Assembly: GCA_014529385.2 (NCBI GenBank)
Contig: CM043943.1
Location: forward strand, 100,215,355-100,279,354
Direction: 5' to 3'
DNA from: Adiantum capillus-veneris
Taxonomy: Eukaryota > Streptophyta > Polypodiopsida > Polypodiales > Pteridaceae
DNA length: 64,000 nt
Shown in pieces: positions 1 through 12,790 of this stretch (positions within the stretch are counted from its first letter, which is position 1; every line of letters starts with the position of its first letter). The notes below the pieces were generated by a model, which saw only the letters and a list, made by a program, of their open reading frames with translations, did not search any database and was not told the origin of the DNA. The position numbers and the translations under genes are program-made.

Positions 1-506
1 ACCGGTGAGCTAATAGCAAAAGTGGTCTATGGGGCATTGCACGCCAAAGGAAACTGGCCTGAACCTCATTCACAGAATGATTGGCTAAAGCTCAAAGAAG
101 GTAAAGAAGAAGAAACTCCCAGGGCACCTAGAGTAGCCACAAGGTTGAAGTGCCGCGGTTAGAAACCATGCTAGAAGAGCCGCCAGAGTCAAAGAAAGGA
201 AATAAGGAAAGTGTACAAGTGTCGATCAAAGAGACCAAGTCGCAGAAAGCAGCACGGGTAAAACGACTAATGGAAAGCTTCAGAGCCGAAAGAGCACTCA
301 AAGGAGATTTGAGTGAGTTGTGAAAGCCATTCCTTAAACCCATGTCGGGATCATCACGAAGGGTGCCTAGAGATCGGTTTGAAGACTACATCAAAAATTT
401 TGAGATTTTAGATGCTACGACAGAGAATATCCCTAACATCTCATTTACAAAAGAAGAAGTGGACGAAGTACGACGGCAGTTGCAAAGGTATTTATACCAC
501 TTTTGA
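1..506 (+). pseudogene. Retroelement polyprotein remnant, Lys/Glu-rich
   Basis: Two stretches of open frame can be followed. Bases 1-149 read in one frame and include NWPEPHSQNDWL. From 150 to 506 a second frame is open apart from one TGA at 321. The product is charged and low in complexity, like the linker between nucleocapsid and protease in the Ty3 elements further along. No catalytic motif is visible, so the family is inferred from composition and from the LTR-like block that follows. The single TGA could come from CGA by a C-to-T change. The fragment starts before the window. Confidence 0.35.
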
Positions 507-1310
507 CCTTAATGAAAAAACTTTTGTCATTTCAAAAAAAGTTCTATCTGTGAGTGAGCGTACTGTGTACGAGAGAGAGTGAGAGTTTCATCTTGACGCT
601 ACAGGTGCATCGATGGTCAGAATCGAGTGCGGAGAAGTACAGCGTGTTGCCCCCAACGAGAGCTATGCGCCAATACCTACATTGCGGGCGTACGGTCTGG
701 TTTTGCAAGCTCGCCCACGAGCTTCATCTGGTGATTCGGTGAGCATACGTTGTCTGTTTTTGCATTTCAGCATATCCACGCGTTTGCAGTGAGTAGAGAT
801 ACACATTAGGCACTTTAGTTTTCAGAAACGACGACCTACTAATTTCGACCAGACATCCTATGTGATTTTGCACCAGGTGTTTAGGGTTGGGATTTTGGTT
901 CATGGACCTCGGGAGAGCGACCTATTGGTGTTAGTAGGGTCTCCTTCAAGTTCTGTGGCGTTTTGAGAACGTTTGATGGGTATTTGGCTCTTGGAAGCGT
1001 TGTAGGAAATCTCCTCGTAAGCACTCTTGAAGGCTATAGCTTAGACATTGGGTAGAGACCTCTGTAGGAATTTGTCGAGAGTCGGTCGCGTGTAGATTGA
1101 CACCCTATTCTTGCTTCCACGTGCCTGCAGGTCGAGCTTCGTCCTTTGTTGACAAATCTTGTTAGGTGAGTTCTCGCTATGTGTGACATCCGTCGGCGGC
1201 GTATCCGCCAAGATATAGCAAAGTTCTCTCTGTCATGTTCGTCATCAGCCCAAGGGGCCGCCACGCCCGCTCTCTCCCTGATCAATTATCGCAGCAACCC
1301 ATGTGAGTGC
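507..1310 (+). repeat. Diverged LTR-like block (R/U5 side), related to the LTRs of element F
   Basis: From about 541 the order of short matches follows the LTRs at 42794 and 53660: an ACTGTGT...GAGAGAG stretch, a GTTTCATC...CGCT stretch, a GGCACTTT block, then a CATCCTA half site (853-859), a GTTTAGGGT...GGGATTTTGG block and a later TCCTT...GTTGAC block. Overall identity is low and the U3 side is missing. I read it as a truncated, older relative of that LTR. No primer-binding site is recognisable at its end. Confidence 0.35.
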
Positions 1311-1314
1311 AAGA

Positions 1315-2160
<846 letters not shown>

Positions 2161-3178
2161 TATATACACCACCACATATCATGCTAATTAAGTGTAAACA
2201 CTTGCTAGCCTACGGCTCCACCTAGTATAAACCACCGTACCTCAAATTTTTGGCAAAAGGAATACAAGAAGCAAGAAGGAGGAGTGAGACAAGCGGGGTG
2301 TGGACGTATGGTCTAGATCTCTTCATCCTGTGGCATCTCGACATTGGCAAAACACCAACGATGGCAGACGCATAATCTATCCCTCTTCTAGGACTTTCCC
2401 TCATCGGCAACACCCTATTAAAAAGTCCTAAACTAAGTTACCCTAAGTCTAGCTATGGCTAGCACTTATAAATTCACCTACCCCTACCCCACTCCCTATG
2501 CTATTCCCTCTCACTACTCTCTTCACCTTCTCTCTCCTACTCAATAAAATAAGAAGAGGCTCCACTAGAGCATGTCCCACAATCACATGTCACACTCACA
2601 CTCTCTCTCACCCCACTTGTAAGAGAGGTCACCGCTCCCAAAATCCTATATAAGAAGCTCTCCACTCAAAGGAGTAGGAGAACACCAATACAGAGAAGCA
2701 CAACATCACCATATCCATGACATTATGCACACACTACACAAGCATGATAGACAAGTGGTAGTTTTGGGAAGGGTGGCACTCTAAGCACATGGAATTAGGA
2801 GCATTGTATGCTAGCACCATGGAATATGGGTTTAGGCACACATCTAGCTCATGAGCAATCTCTTGATTAACCCAAGCCGCATCTTGAAGCTCAAGTAGTT
2901 TGTAATCTTGCTACAAAACTACATCAATAGAAAGGACCTCTTTGCCATCAAGACCTGTGTATTTGTGTTGCATTGTGTGGTAGAAGTCGGGTGTAAGCAT
3001 CCACCCCCTTGGTGACAGCTTCTTCTGTATGGAAGCTCTTGGGTCTGGTTTTCATATCTAACCTTCGAGGATGACGGTCCAAAAATCCAACGGTCAGGAC
3101 TCAAGGAGACTCTTAGGTGTGGGTGGTATGGTTGTGTATCCATTTGGGACTTCTCATAGAGGGAATTATAAGAAAAGG

Positions 3179-3234
<56 letters not shown>

Positions 3235-3497
3235 CCTTCCCCTCCCCACACACACACACACACTCTCTCTCTCTCTCATAGTCACGATTCAAAAGAATGT
3301 GGCTTGGGTGTGTTGTGCTAGAGTGACAAGTCCAAGGCTATGATATGTGTCCTAGTCACGCTTATGCTAGGTGGTGCCCCTTTAGAGTTAGAGGATAGCA
3401 CCCCTTAGGTGCTACCCCCCCCAAGATGATGCTTGGGAATTTCAGGCTATGTGTGGTGTAGAGGCCACCCCACCTGGCACGTCATTTCCGACTATCA

Positions 3498-3520
3498 TTT
3501 TCTTCGTGCCCCCACACTGA
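3498..3520 (+). other. Candidate primer-binding site of element A
   Basis: Directly after the LTR end comes TTTTCTTCGTGCCCCCACAC. The corresponding place in element E (minus strand, beside 60521) reads TTCTTTTGGCGCCCCCATGG. The alignment suggests a decayed TGGCGCCCCCA-type site with the same spacer length. I cannot name the tRNA with confidence. Confidence 0.35.
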
Positions 3521-4437
3521 GGATCCTTTTAAGAAACCTTTCAGTTTACAAGATTGAAAACCCTAACCTTTTATGGATGGATGAGTGGTTAGCAGGGTTT
3601 GCTAAAACTGGACAATAGAAGAAAAAGAGCTCCAAGAGAAATTCGCATATCCATAGAGGTTCGAATGCCAGGCGTAATAGTGATAGATTTTCAGTGGAAA
3701 GACAACCAACACGTCAGACTCAGTGGATATATATAGCCCGTGTGCCAAGGAGAAGAAGGAGGAGGTCGAGACCATGTTCGCAACCTACGAACAACCCACA
3801 AAAACAAAATGGAGGAAGATCTGCATAGTAGAGAGTCAACAGTAGTCTACTTTGAGAATCAGGTAATTCAAGTCATCGAGGTAATTATCACAGTCATTTT
3901 CCAAGTCGCATCTGATGTTGCAACATAGATAACAAAATAACATGCTTATGCCCTTACTAGAGAGACTAGGGTTCTACTAAATCTGTTTCAGGAAAGGACA
4001 CCACTCTCTCCCACTATTTTTGATAGCGACTAAGTACCTCTAAGCTTTACATGAGTCAGTACAAACTACTTCAAGGCAGATCATACATTCCAATACAAGT
4101 ACATTCAAGCAAGGTAATGCTAGATTGGAAGGCTCACTACCAGCACATCATTAACACCATGCTAGGAGGGGAGTGCTTCTTTGAGGTTTTTGCATTGGAT
4201 CAGCCGTTTTTCCTAGCATTGGTACAAGGCAATATACCATTTGAGATTTTAATCTATGTTTTAGTATAGAAAGGGTATACACACCTTTTTGTAAGAAGAA
4301 AAAGATAAATAATTTTTTTTAAATTGTAAGTTAAGCAGTGTATCTTTGTAGCTCTCTCTCTCTCTCTCTCTCTCTCTCAATAATCATGCAAGTGTAGCAT
4401 TTCTAACATTTAAAGGAAAGAAGGGGGAGGATCTATA
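3521..4437 (+). other. Untranslated leader of element A; no gene recognised
   Basis: The stretch lies between the primer-binding region and gag. It has short open frames without recognisable domains and a CT run at 4352-4378. Ty3 elements commonly carry a leader here, and its role is inferred only from position. Confidence 0.5.
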
Positions 4438-5043
4438 GCATATTTCTTAGATGAATTTGAAGTAACATGTGTAGTAAGCAACAAAGACATAGATGAGTCC
4501 CGGGTTAGAATATTTAAACATCTCATGAAGGTAGAAGCTACGTCGTGTTACAACGCACTCCCACAAACAACCAAGGATAATTGGAAGCTCCTAAAAAATA
4601 CTTTGAAGGGGGAATTTGGGGGAGGTACCACTTCAGAGAACTTGTGGGACAAGTTGAGAGACTTGAAGCAGGATGGTCTTTTAGAGTATGCCACCTATGA
4701 GTCCAAGTTCGTGGATTTGTGGAAACAATGGGTTGAATCACTGGCAAGAGGAGAAGATGCACCCGATTTCCTCAAGAAGGACCGGTTCACGCATGGCTTG
4801 TGGTCGCCGCTCAAGGAGAAGGTGAAGGGTAGATTCCCAGCTATGTATAAGCTAGCCATGGAGATTTCTCGCCTTAAGGACAAGAAGCTGCGAATGAAAT
4901 ACAAAGAAACCAAGTCAATAGAAGCAGGAACATTGCGTCAACCTCCAACCACAACAACCACCACTCTACCTCCACCATCACCGGCTCCTGGGGTAAGAGA
5001 TGACCAACAAGATATGTTGGCCCACATTATTAATCAAGTGTAA
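4438..5043 (+). pseudogene. gag: Element A gag, capsid part
   Basis: The frame covers a Retrotrans_gag-like domain: ALPQTTKDNWKLLKNTLKGEF, then YATYESKFVDLWKQ, then a helix with FLKKDRFTHGLWSPLKEKVK. This is the usual order of a plant Ty3 capsid domain (about 150 residues, helical, Trp-rich). The coding sense extends upstream of the ATG at 4525 to about 4438 (YFLDEFEVTCV), so the true start is probably earlier. A Thr/Pro-rich linker follows at residues 140-155. It ends in TAA at 5041, just before the nucleocapsid part. Capsid forms the particle shell; this copy is broken. Confidence 0.75.
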
Positions 5044-5046
5044 AAT

Positions 5047-5655
5047 TTGTATGTCTACTTGATACAACAAGGAAGGAATCAGGAGAGAGATCAAGACCCG
5101 GGAAGAGCACGACAACAAAATAGGGAGTATCACTGCTACAACTGTGGAGAATATGGTAATGGTATGTATTACTGCACCCAACCGCGACAACCCTATAATA
5201 GAGGAGGTAGGAGAAACCAACTGTCAACCCCTAGAGAGAGAGCACCTCCTCCCCAAGCACTATCCCCACCAACAAAAATTCTATGTCCACCCCAGGCACC
5301 ACCACAAGCACCCATTCCACCTCTTCCAACGGCATCACCACTTGATCGCACTGTAAGCATCATAATCTTAGAGGAGAAAGGAAAGGCTGTAGTAATGGAT
5401 CCACCCAGAGTGAAGGGGAAAGACAAGGGTAAGGTCAAGGAAACTTTTTTAAAACCATTTGAAACCATGACTATAAAGAGAGCTAGGAGGGAGAAAACTG
5501 CACAAGCTGATGATGAGAGAAGCATGAAGGGAGAGACTAGAAAAAGGCCGTCAAGGCCATCACAAAAAATTGGCCCTATGATCTCACATTGGATGTGGGA
5601 GAGAAAGGACCAAAGACTACATGGCCACAGCTGTTACATCTCGCACCAAAGGTAA
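5047..5655 (+). pseudogene. gag: Element A gag, nucleocapsid part with a mutated zinc knuckle
   Basis: The frame holds CYNCGEYGNGMYYC at about 5134-5175. In the family form CX2CX4HX4C the His position is Asn here, so zinc binding is probably lost. A Pro-rich stretch and a basic Lys/Arg-rich tail follow, as expected for the RNA-binding end of gag and the linker to protease. It follows the capsid frame after a single stop and overlaps the protease frame, which points to a small frameshift between them. Confidence 0.7.
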
Positions 5656-6232
5656 GGCGGCAATGGTTTAAAATGGTAAGTACAAGGCGGTCCAAAGAAA
5701 AGGTAGACGGAGCAATTTTGGGTTGCAACATGGTTGACATCCTTCCAGTCGTCAACGTCAACATAAAGGGTAGGAGGGCTAGAAACACCTACGTGGATGT
5801 TGGCGCACAAATCTGTGTGATGAGTGAAGCTATGATGCTTTTGTTAGGGCTCGAGGTTGACCGGACTTCTCCATGCAAGGCAAAGATGGCAAACAATGCA
5901 AAAGTAAAATGTGCAGGTGTAGTAAGTGCCGTGAAGGTAAAAGCTTTCAACACTAAGGTAGAAGTAGACATTTTTGTGATGCCAACTAAGGGGGAGGTCT
6001 ATCCATTGATATTGGGAAGTCCATGGTTGATGGCCATGACAGCAAAGCAGGATTGGGGCACTAGTCTTCTACGCATGACTGGTAAGAAGGGGGAAACAAT
6101 CTACTACGACATGAGGACTAGCAAGTAGAGACAGATGGACCTAGAGACATCAGCAGATGAAACCACTAGTGAATCCTCCACTTCTTAAGAGGATGCCACT
6201 TGCATTGATGAGAGTGACAGTTCCATCGACGT
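5589..6232 (+). pseudogene. Element A retropepsin-like protease
   Basis: The signature is a Tyr-Val-Asp-Val-Gly-Ala-Gln active site, a hydrophobic flap region and YPLILGSPWL near the end, which is the ILG motif of retropepsins. The related element E has VDGGAQ at the same place, so the Val here replaces Gly and activity is doubtful. After the stop at 6126 the sense continues as an acidic Ser/Glu/Asp tail to 6232, where element B is inserted. The tail resembles the acidic segment after the protease of element E. Confidence 0.75.
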
Positions 6233-7924
6233 TGGTGCAGCCAAAGTGTGTCGACTCTAGAAGGTGGCATGTGCATATATATGCAGGCAAACAGAAGCAT
6301 GGCAAAGGGATGATGCATCTAGAAAAATCATGGAATGGTAGGTAGCAGCGGAAGTGTATGCATGATGCAGCTTATAGGCCAAGGAAGGCTCCATAAGGGG
6401 CTAATCGGGGTAGCAGGTGAAGGATATGCAAAGTGTAGCTTTGTGGTCCACGAATGAACAACTTGAAGTGTTGAAGGATCAGGTCTAGACAGCTCATCAA
6501 ACCGAGATACGGAGCCCAAGTTATTGAAGGTTGAAGCTTTGATGGTTTGCAGATTATTGCCGAAAAGGGCAATTGAGGATAGGTGATCCAAGTGGAACTT
6601 GAGTTATAGACGTGTAGAGCTCAATTCATGTAGCCTACCCGTCTTTTCGGATTGCGGATCGGAGCCCTGGTTTGCAAGATATGGTCAGTTTAAGTTTTTT
6701 CGGGGCCGGTTTTGAGCCCACTTGGCCGCATTGGAGAATGTTCCATCTGGCATCTTCTGAGCCTCGACAAAGTTCTAGAGCAGGGTGTGCATCATATGGA
6801 GCTACCAAGATGTGACTCCATGCCAAACGGGGTCCAGAGCAAGGAGTTATGGGAGTCGGAAGCTGGGGTGCCTTTGTCCAAATTGGATTGCAGATGATTT
6901 TTTCACTTTTTGAAAGCCTTGGTTGGAGGATGCCGAGGGGTGGAAGTGCAGATACTGAGAGTGTGGTTGGAGCCGGGAAGATGGAGTTTCAGTGGGTGGT
7001 TACAGCTTGGCATTAGGAGGTGGGAGCAGAGAATGTAAGCCAGATGAAGGAAGGCCAAAAAAGAGCTTGTGTTAAAAAGGTAATGGGGTTTTTTTGAAGT
7101 TCAAAAGGCTTGAGGCATCCTCAGCCGCCACGTGGCGCCGGCCTAACCCACATGCGTAATGAGGTAATCCGCAAGCGCGGTATATAGCCCAGGGCGTGGC
7201 CTGCTCATTGATATCCAAGAATGGATAGAGAGGGGAGCTCCCCTCCCCGTGGCTATGGCGGGTATGCGCAGGGCACTGTGCATGGTGCGGTGTGGCCATT
7301 GGCGGCAATTTCGGGCGGCTGTTTTGGTGAGGCAGGGCGGCAGTGGCGCTCGCAGTGGTGTGAGTTCAGTGATGATGTGGCAGGCAGTAGGGGCGGTGCG
7401 CGTGCCCGCAAAGGGCCAAATATTTTTGAGAGGAAGGGTTTGTACCCCCCCCACCCCCCCAAATAGCGACATCGCTATTGCCTCGACAAAGGGCAAGGGT
7501 CCCGCTGCAAAGGAGGTGCCAACAAGGAGCAAGGCTAAGGGCACTCAAAGGCCCAAGAGGCAAGCCGGCCGGCCAAAGGGAAAGGACCAAAGCCCAATGT
7601 GCACACCATGTAAATATTTCCAAAAGTGAACTATGCCAAGTGTTGGCAATGCAATCAAAATTCTAAAAGAAGCTCTAAGTGAAGGCCATCGGAGGTGAAG
7701 CTCACCCTTTTTTCTTTTTTTGGGCCTCCTAGAGGTACCCCTATAAAAGGTTGTAAATGCGAAAATTTGAGGGCTTTTTTGCCTGTGTGTGGGTGGAAGT
7801 TTGAATCTTGTGTGTTGTTAAGCTTACCATTGAAGCTGCATACTTGGTTGTACTACTCTTTATGCAATAACACCACTCATTTTCCCCAATCTCTTGTGTT
7901 TCTTCTCCCCACTCCCCTCCTCTT
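6233..7924 (+). mobile_element. 5' LTR of element B, 3' end deleted
   Basis: It matches 10798-12475 almost base for base from TGGTGCAGCC to CCCCTCCTCT. The last 310 or so bases of the 3' copy (12476-12786) are absent and RT coding sequence follows at once. A C-rich tract (7445-7460) is much shorter than in the 3' copy. Short open frames inside (for example 7221-7629) occur in both LTR copies and show no domain. Confidence 0.85.
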
Positions 7925-9182
7925 CTGTCGCAAGACTACCTTCATTTCTCCATGGGGTTGCATTGCTTACCGCAGGATGCCTTTTGGTCAGGTGAATGCG
8001 TATGCGACTTTTCAAGATTGGATGAACAAGGTGTTTGGGCCTTACTTGGGTAAGTTCATCAGAGTGTTTATGGATGATATTGGTTGCTATAGTTCGAGGG
8101 CAGAACATTTGTCCAAGTTAAGGCTGTGTTTTCAAAGGCTAGATGAAGAAGGAGGTCAATTGAATCCAAAGACGTACAAGCTAGCACAACCAAGGGTTCA
8201 GTTGCTAGGTCATGTGGTATCACAGAACGGAATCGAAGCAGACCCAGAGAAGGTGAAAGCATTGGTTCTTATGGAGCCTCCAATTAGTGCAACAAAATTG
8301 GCATCGTTTGTGCATAAGTTAAAGTATTTATCCCGCTTTTTTTGGATGTTATCTCAATATGTCTACCCTCTTCAGAAAAGGGCTCAACAGGTGCATGGAT
8401 TTCAGTGGGATGAGGAAGCTCAAGAATCCTTTGACAAAGTGAAAGGTATTCTATGTCAGTTACCTACAGTGTGTCCTCCTAATCATCAGGATGATTTCTA
8501 TATTGCTATGATGGTGGGAATGGTGGCTATTGGGGCAAGTATTACTATAGAAGGTAGGTAGGAGTTATAAGCCCATTCATTTCAAAAGCAGAGTCATTAG
8601 TCCAGGTGAAGCTACTTATACGGAGGCAGAACAGTGGGTCACTGGCTTTAGTCTTTGCCTGCAGAAAGTTCAAAGTATATTTTGGTCGTTCGAAAGTTTT
8701 ATGTGTTGACTACTAACAATCTTTTTCATGAAGTGGTGCTACACTTGAAGCCAGGGAAGCGAATCATGAGGTGGGTGATCGAGCTTCAAGTGTTTGAGTT
8801 TGAGTTTAAAGTGGATCACACTCGGCGGTCTCAGTTGGTGGATATCCTAGTCAACAAGGAGGTTGAGTTACCAATTTATCCAAGGGTGGTACAAGAGGAT
8901 GACAAGGATGAACCTGATTTGGAAGAGGCCTTCACAATGTGGTTTGATGGTGCTTATAGACGAGTAACACAAAAAGAAGGTGCAGGTGTGGTTATTCAGG
9001 ATCCACATGGCAAAGTCATTTTTTCCAAAGCTTATGACTTGGAGGAGGTGCATACCAACAATGAAGCAGAATATCTTACCTTACACCTCGGACTCAAGCA
9101 ATGCATTGACTTTGGCATATCGAGGTTGGTCGTAAAAGGTGATTCTCTACTGGTTATCAAACAACTTTTGGGCCAATGGTAG
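7925..9182 (+). pseudogene. pol: Element B reverse transcriptase (C-terminal half) and RNase H domains
   Basis: Coding sense begins at KTTFISPWGC (about 7930). It runs through the palm motif FMDDIGCYSS (catalytic Asp pair intact), the thumb (LLGHVVSQNGIEADPEKV) and a connection/RNase H-like region to 8560. After a short broken stretch, 8655-9182 holds a second RNase H of the archaeal type: WFDGAYRR, then NNEAEY, then VKGDSLLVIKQ. A second RNase H before integrase is known from the Tat lineage of plant Ty3 elements. The fingers of RT, including the first catalytic Asp, are missing, so it is dead. Confidence 0.8.
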
Positions 9183-10654
9183 GTAAAAAGGGACTCTCTC
9201 AAGAATTGGTTTTTTTCCATAAAGAAATTGTTGAAGTTTTTTGAAGCAGTGCAGTTCAAACATGTGAGAAGAGAACAAAACCACGAGGCAGATCGTTTGG
9301 CTAGCAGTCATGTTCAGACATAGTTGTCAGTTTGTATGTGGGGCCGGCCGCTTATACAGGTAGAGAGACTTTGAAGGATATTGATGATTTCTTGAGTACA
9401 GGTCAATGTTTCGACGGGCTTTCCAAGTTACAAAAGAGGAGAGTTGTTCAAAAGGCTAAGAGGTTCACTCTTGTTGGTGAAGATCTTATGGTGCACGATC
9501 GAGATGGTGTGCTACGTCGTGTCCTTTACAAAGAAGAGATTGGCATGGTCTTGGAGCAATGCCACGAGCAATGCGGTCATCAGGGTAAGAGTCAAGTTTT
9601 GTTTCTTATCTTAAGAAGTGGGTTCTGGTGACCTTCTGTGGTGCGAGATGTGCACTATTGGTGCAAGACGTGCCATCAGTGCCAAGTGATGGGTGAAAGA
9701 TGACTGGTAGCCGAGCAACAAGGGGCTATCATCGCACATGAAGCATTTGAAAAGTGGGGTTTGGATGCAATTGGTCCATTTCCCAAGTCATCAAGTGGTA
9801 AGCAATATGTGGTAGTGGCCATAGACTACCTTACATAGTGGGTCGAGGCTAATGCAGTCAAAGAGGTAAATGCGCATACTATTGCTCAATTTGTATTTGA
9901 TTGCATATGTTGTCATTTTGGAGTGCCTTGGGTCCTTATATCAGATCAAGGACAGGGATTCAGAAGCAAGTTGGTGCGTGCTCTGGTGGACAAATTGGGG
10001 ATTCAACACCGATTTTCATCTCCATACCATCCGCAGTGCAATGGTTTGGTGGAGAGTGCAAATGGGCAGATAGTCAAGATGCTTACAAAGTATATATACT
10101 AGCAGGTTGAAGAGTGTGAATCTAACCTTGATAAATGTTTGTGGGCTTACAGGACTTCATATAAGGTGGCAACCAACTTCACTCCATACGAGTTGGTATA
10201 TGGCAAGGAAGCCGTCTTGTCTGTGCATGTGGTTCTCAAAAGTCTATGGAAAATTGATAAAACTCATCAAGATATTTTGCAGGATAGGATTACAAGTCTC
10301 AAAACTTTGAAGATGGATCATGAGGCATCAACGGATTTTTATGTGAAGCAACGAGAAAGGAGGGTAGCAAAGTTCAACCAACATTTGCCAGCCAAGCAGA
10401 TTGAGAAGGGCAACCTAGTGATGAAGTACGAGAGTTATCTCGACTTCACCTTTCAGAAAAAGTTCAAGAAAAAGTGGAGGGGGCCTTACAAGGATCATCA
10501 AGTTTTTCCCAATGGTACATATGCACTAGTCAGGTTGGATGGTCGGTTTCTTAAACACAGGATAAATGGTCTTCGTCTCAAGCTCTACTTTGAAAGGGAG
10601 TTAGTTCGAGCAGTGCATCAGATTCTTATGCAGGGGGTGGGGCAACCCACTTGA
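9183..10654 (+). pseudogene. pol: Element B integrase
   Basis: In order there are: the end of the archaeal-type RNase H (HVRREQNHEADRLAS), a zinc-finger region with H...H and CKTCHQC around 9560-9690, a DDE core with AIDYLT (about 9820), LISDQGQGF (about 9940) and NGLVESANG (about 10040), and a C-terminal domain with KKWRGPYKD (about 10470) ending at 10654. The frame is broken several times by stops and shifts between 9631 and 10139. Integrase inserts the cDNA copy into the chromosome; this copy cannot work. Confidence 0.8.
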
Positions 10655-10780
10655 AGATTTTGGAAGTAGGATGCAATAAAACAGTGTACATATGGTGTTT
10701 TCGTTTTCTCATAATGTGTGCCAGGTTTTGAAGTTTATAGTGAAATAAAGCTTTGATGTGGTTGAGCATGAATGCTCAAC

Positions 10781-10797
10781 AGGGGGGTGGGCAATGA
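10781..10797 (+). other. Polypurine tract of element B
   Basis: AGGGGGGTGGGCAATGA directly precedes the 3' LTR. Such a purine run primes plus-strand DNA synthesis in LTR retrotransposons. Position and composition are both as expected. Confidence 0.75.
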
Positions 10798-12786
10798 TGG
10801 TGCAGCCAAAGTGTGTCGACTCTAGAAGGTGGCATGTGCATATATATGTAGGCAAACAAAAGCATGGCAAAGGGATGATGCAGCTAGGAAAATCATGGGA
10901 TGGTAGGTAGCAGCGAAAGTGTATGCATGATGCGGTTTACAGGCCAAGGAAGGCTCCATAAGGGCCTAATTGGGGTAGCAAGTGAAGGAGATTCAAATTA
11001 TAGCTTTGTGGTCCAGGAATGAAGAGCTTGAAGTGCTAGATAATTAGGTCCAGACGGCTCATCAAACCGAGCTACGAAGCCCAAGTTATTGAAGGTTGAA
11101 GTTTTGATGGTTTGTAGATTCTTGCTGGATAGGGCAATTGGGACAGATGATCCAAGTGAAACTTGAGTTACAGATGTGTATAGCTCAATTCATGGTGCCT
11201 ACCCGTCTTTTCGGATTGCGGATTGGAGGTCTGGTTTGCAAGATATGGTCAGTTACAGTTTTTCCGGGGGCAGGGGCTGAGCCCACTTGGCTGCATTGGA
11301 GAATTGACCATCTGGCATCTTTTGAGCCTTGAAGAAGTTCTAGAGAAGGGTGTGCATTATATGCAGCTAGCAGGAAGCGATTGCATGCCAAAAGAAGTCC
11401 GGAGCAAGGGGTTATGGCAGTCGAAAGCTGGGGTGTCTTTGTCCAAATTGGATTACAGATGATTTTTTCACTTTTTGAAAGCCTTGGTTCGAGGATGCTG
11501 AGGGGTCAAAGTGCAGATACAGAGAGTGTGGTTGGAGCCGGGAAGATGGAGTCTCAGTGGGTGGTTACAACTTGGCATTAGGAGGTGGGAGCAGAGAATG
11601 TAAGCCAGATGAAGGCAGGGCCAAAAAAGAGCTTATGTTAAAAAGATAATGGGGTTTTTTTGATATTCAAAAGGCTTGAGGCATCCTCGACCGCCACATG
11701 GCGCCAACTTAACCCACATGCGGAAGGAGGTAATCCGCGAGCGTGGTATATAGCCCAGGGCATGGCCTCCTCATTCATATCCAAGAAGGGAGAGAGAGGG
11801 GAGCTCCCCTCCCCGTGGCTATGGCGGGTGTGGTGTGGCGATTTGCGGCAATTTTGTGCGGCTGTTTCGGTGAGGCAGGGCGGCAGTGGTGCCCACGGTG
11901 GTGTGAGTTCAATGATGACCTGGTAGGCAGTAGGGGCGGTGCCCGCGCACGCAAGGGCCAAATATTTTTGAGAGCAAGGGGTTGAAGCCACCCCCCCCCC
12001 CCCCCCCCCCCCCCAATAACGACATCGCTATTGCCTCGACAAAGGGAAGGGGTTCCGTTGCAAAGGAGGCACCGACAAGGAGCAAGGCTAAGGGCACTCA
12101 AAGGCCAAAGAGGCAAGCCAGCCGGCCAAAGGGAAATGACCAAAGCCCAATGTGCACACCATGTAAATATTTCCAAAAGTGAACTATGCCAAGTGTTGGC
12201 AATGCAATCAAAATTCTAAAAGAATCTCTAAGTGAAGGCCACGGGAGGTGAAGCTCACCCTTTTTTCTTTCTTTGGGCCTCCTAGAGGTACCCCTATAAA
12301 AGGTTGTAAATGCAAAAATTTGAGGGCTTTTTTGCCTGTGTGTGGGTGGAAGTTTGAAGCTTGTGTGTTGTTAAGCTTACCATTGAAGCTGCATACTTGG
12401 TTGAACTACTCTCTATGCAATAACACCACTCATTTGCCCCAATCTCTTGTGTTGCTTCTCCCCACTCCCCTCCTCTCATCTCGCTCTTTGTGTATTGTCC
12501 ATTGCTTGCAGAGGGTTTGCCTGCAGCTCAAAAGGTGCTACTGAGAGGGCAGATTAGGAGTGTTTTGTGAGTCGCAAAGGGTGAGTTGAGCAGTGTGGGT
12601 GGATTTGTGTTGTGGGTTTTTTTTGCAAGGTATGAGGTAGTTGGTTTGTATGCTAAAGCGGAGTTGTTAGTGCAAACTAGCCAATTTGAAGGTGTTATTT
12701 GAGAGGTTAGGGGTGATGTGGAATCCTTGAGCTATAGAGAGGCAAGTATTTTTTGTGCTAGGTGTGTTCCCTATTCCCCCTCTCCA
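10798..12786 (+). mobile_element. 3' LTR of element B, complete
   Basis: It starts TGGTGCAGCC and ends CTCTCCA just before the ACGT duplication, 1989 bases. It contains a run of 24 C at 11991-12014, where the 5' copy has only short interrupted C runs. TATAAAAGG at about 12295 is a candidate TATA box, also present in the other copy at about 7742. Bases 11050-11350 resemble the LTR of element D (22800-23070). Confidence 0.85.
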
Positions 12787-12790
12787 ACGT

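Larger units (their letters stand above)
6233..12786 (+). mobile_element. Element B: dual-RNase-H Ty3/gypsy element inserted in pol of element A
   Basis: Two long repeats (6233-about 7924 and 10798-12786) begin TGGTGCAGCC, and the 3' copy ends CTCTCCA. They bound a pol fragment (RT, RNase H, integrase). ACGT lies directly before the element (6229-6232) and directly after it (12787-12790), which fits a 4-bp target duplication. The acidic protease tail of element A stops at 6232, and element A pol sense resumes soon after 12790. Primer site, gag, protease and the first half of RT are missing: the 5' LTR is joined directly to mid-RT at about 7925. Confidence 0.85.

Noticed and set aside
3640..3690. 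GGTTCGAATGCC, similar to a tRNA B box
   Set aside because: No acceptor stem, A box or anticodon arm can be built around it.
5193..5525. Antisense open frame of 110 codons
   Set aside because: It lies opposite the nucleocapsid region of element A and has no domain; a shadow frame.
7143..7629. Overlapping open frames on both strands within the element B LTR
   Set aside because: GC-rich LTR sequence; the frames differ between the two LTR copies and show no domain.
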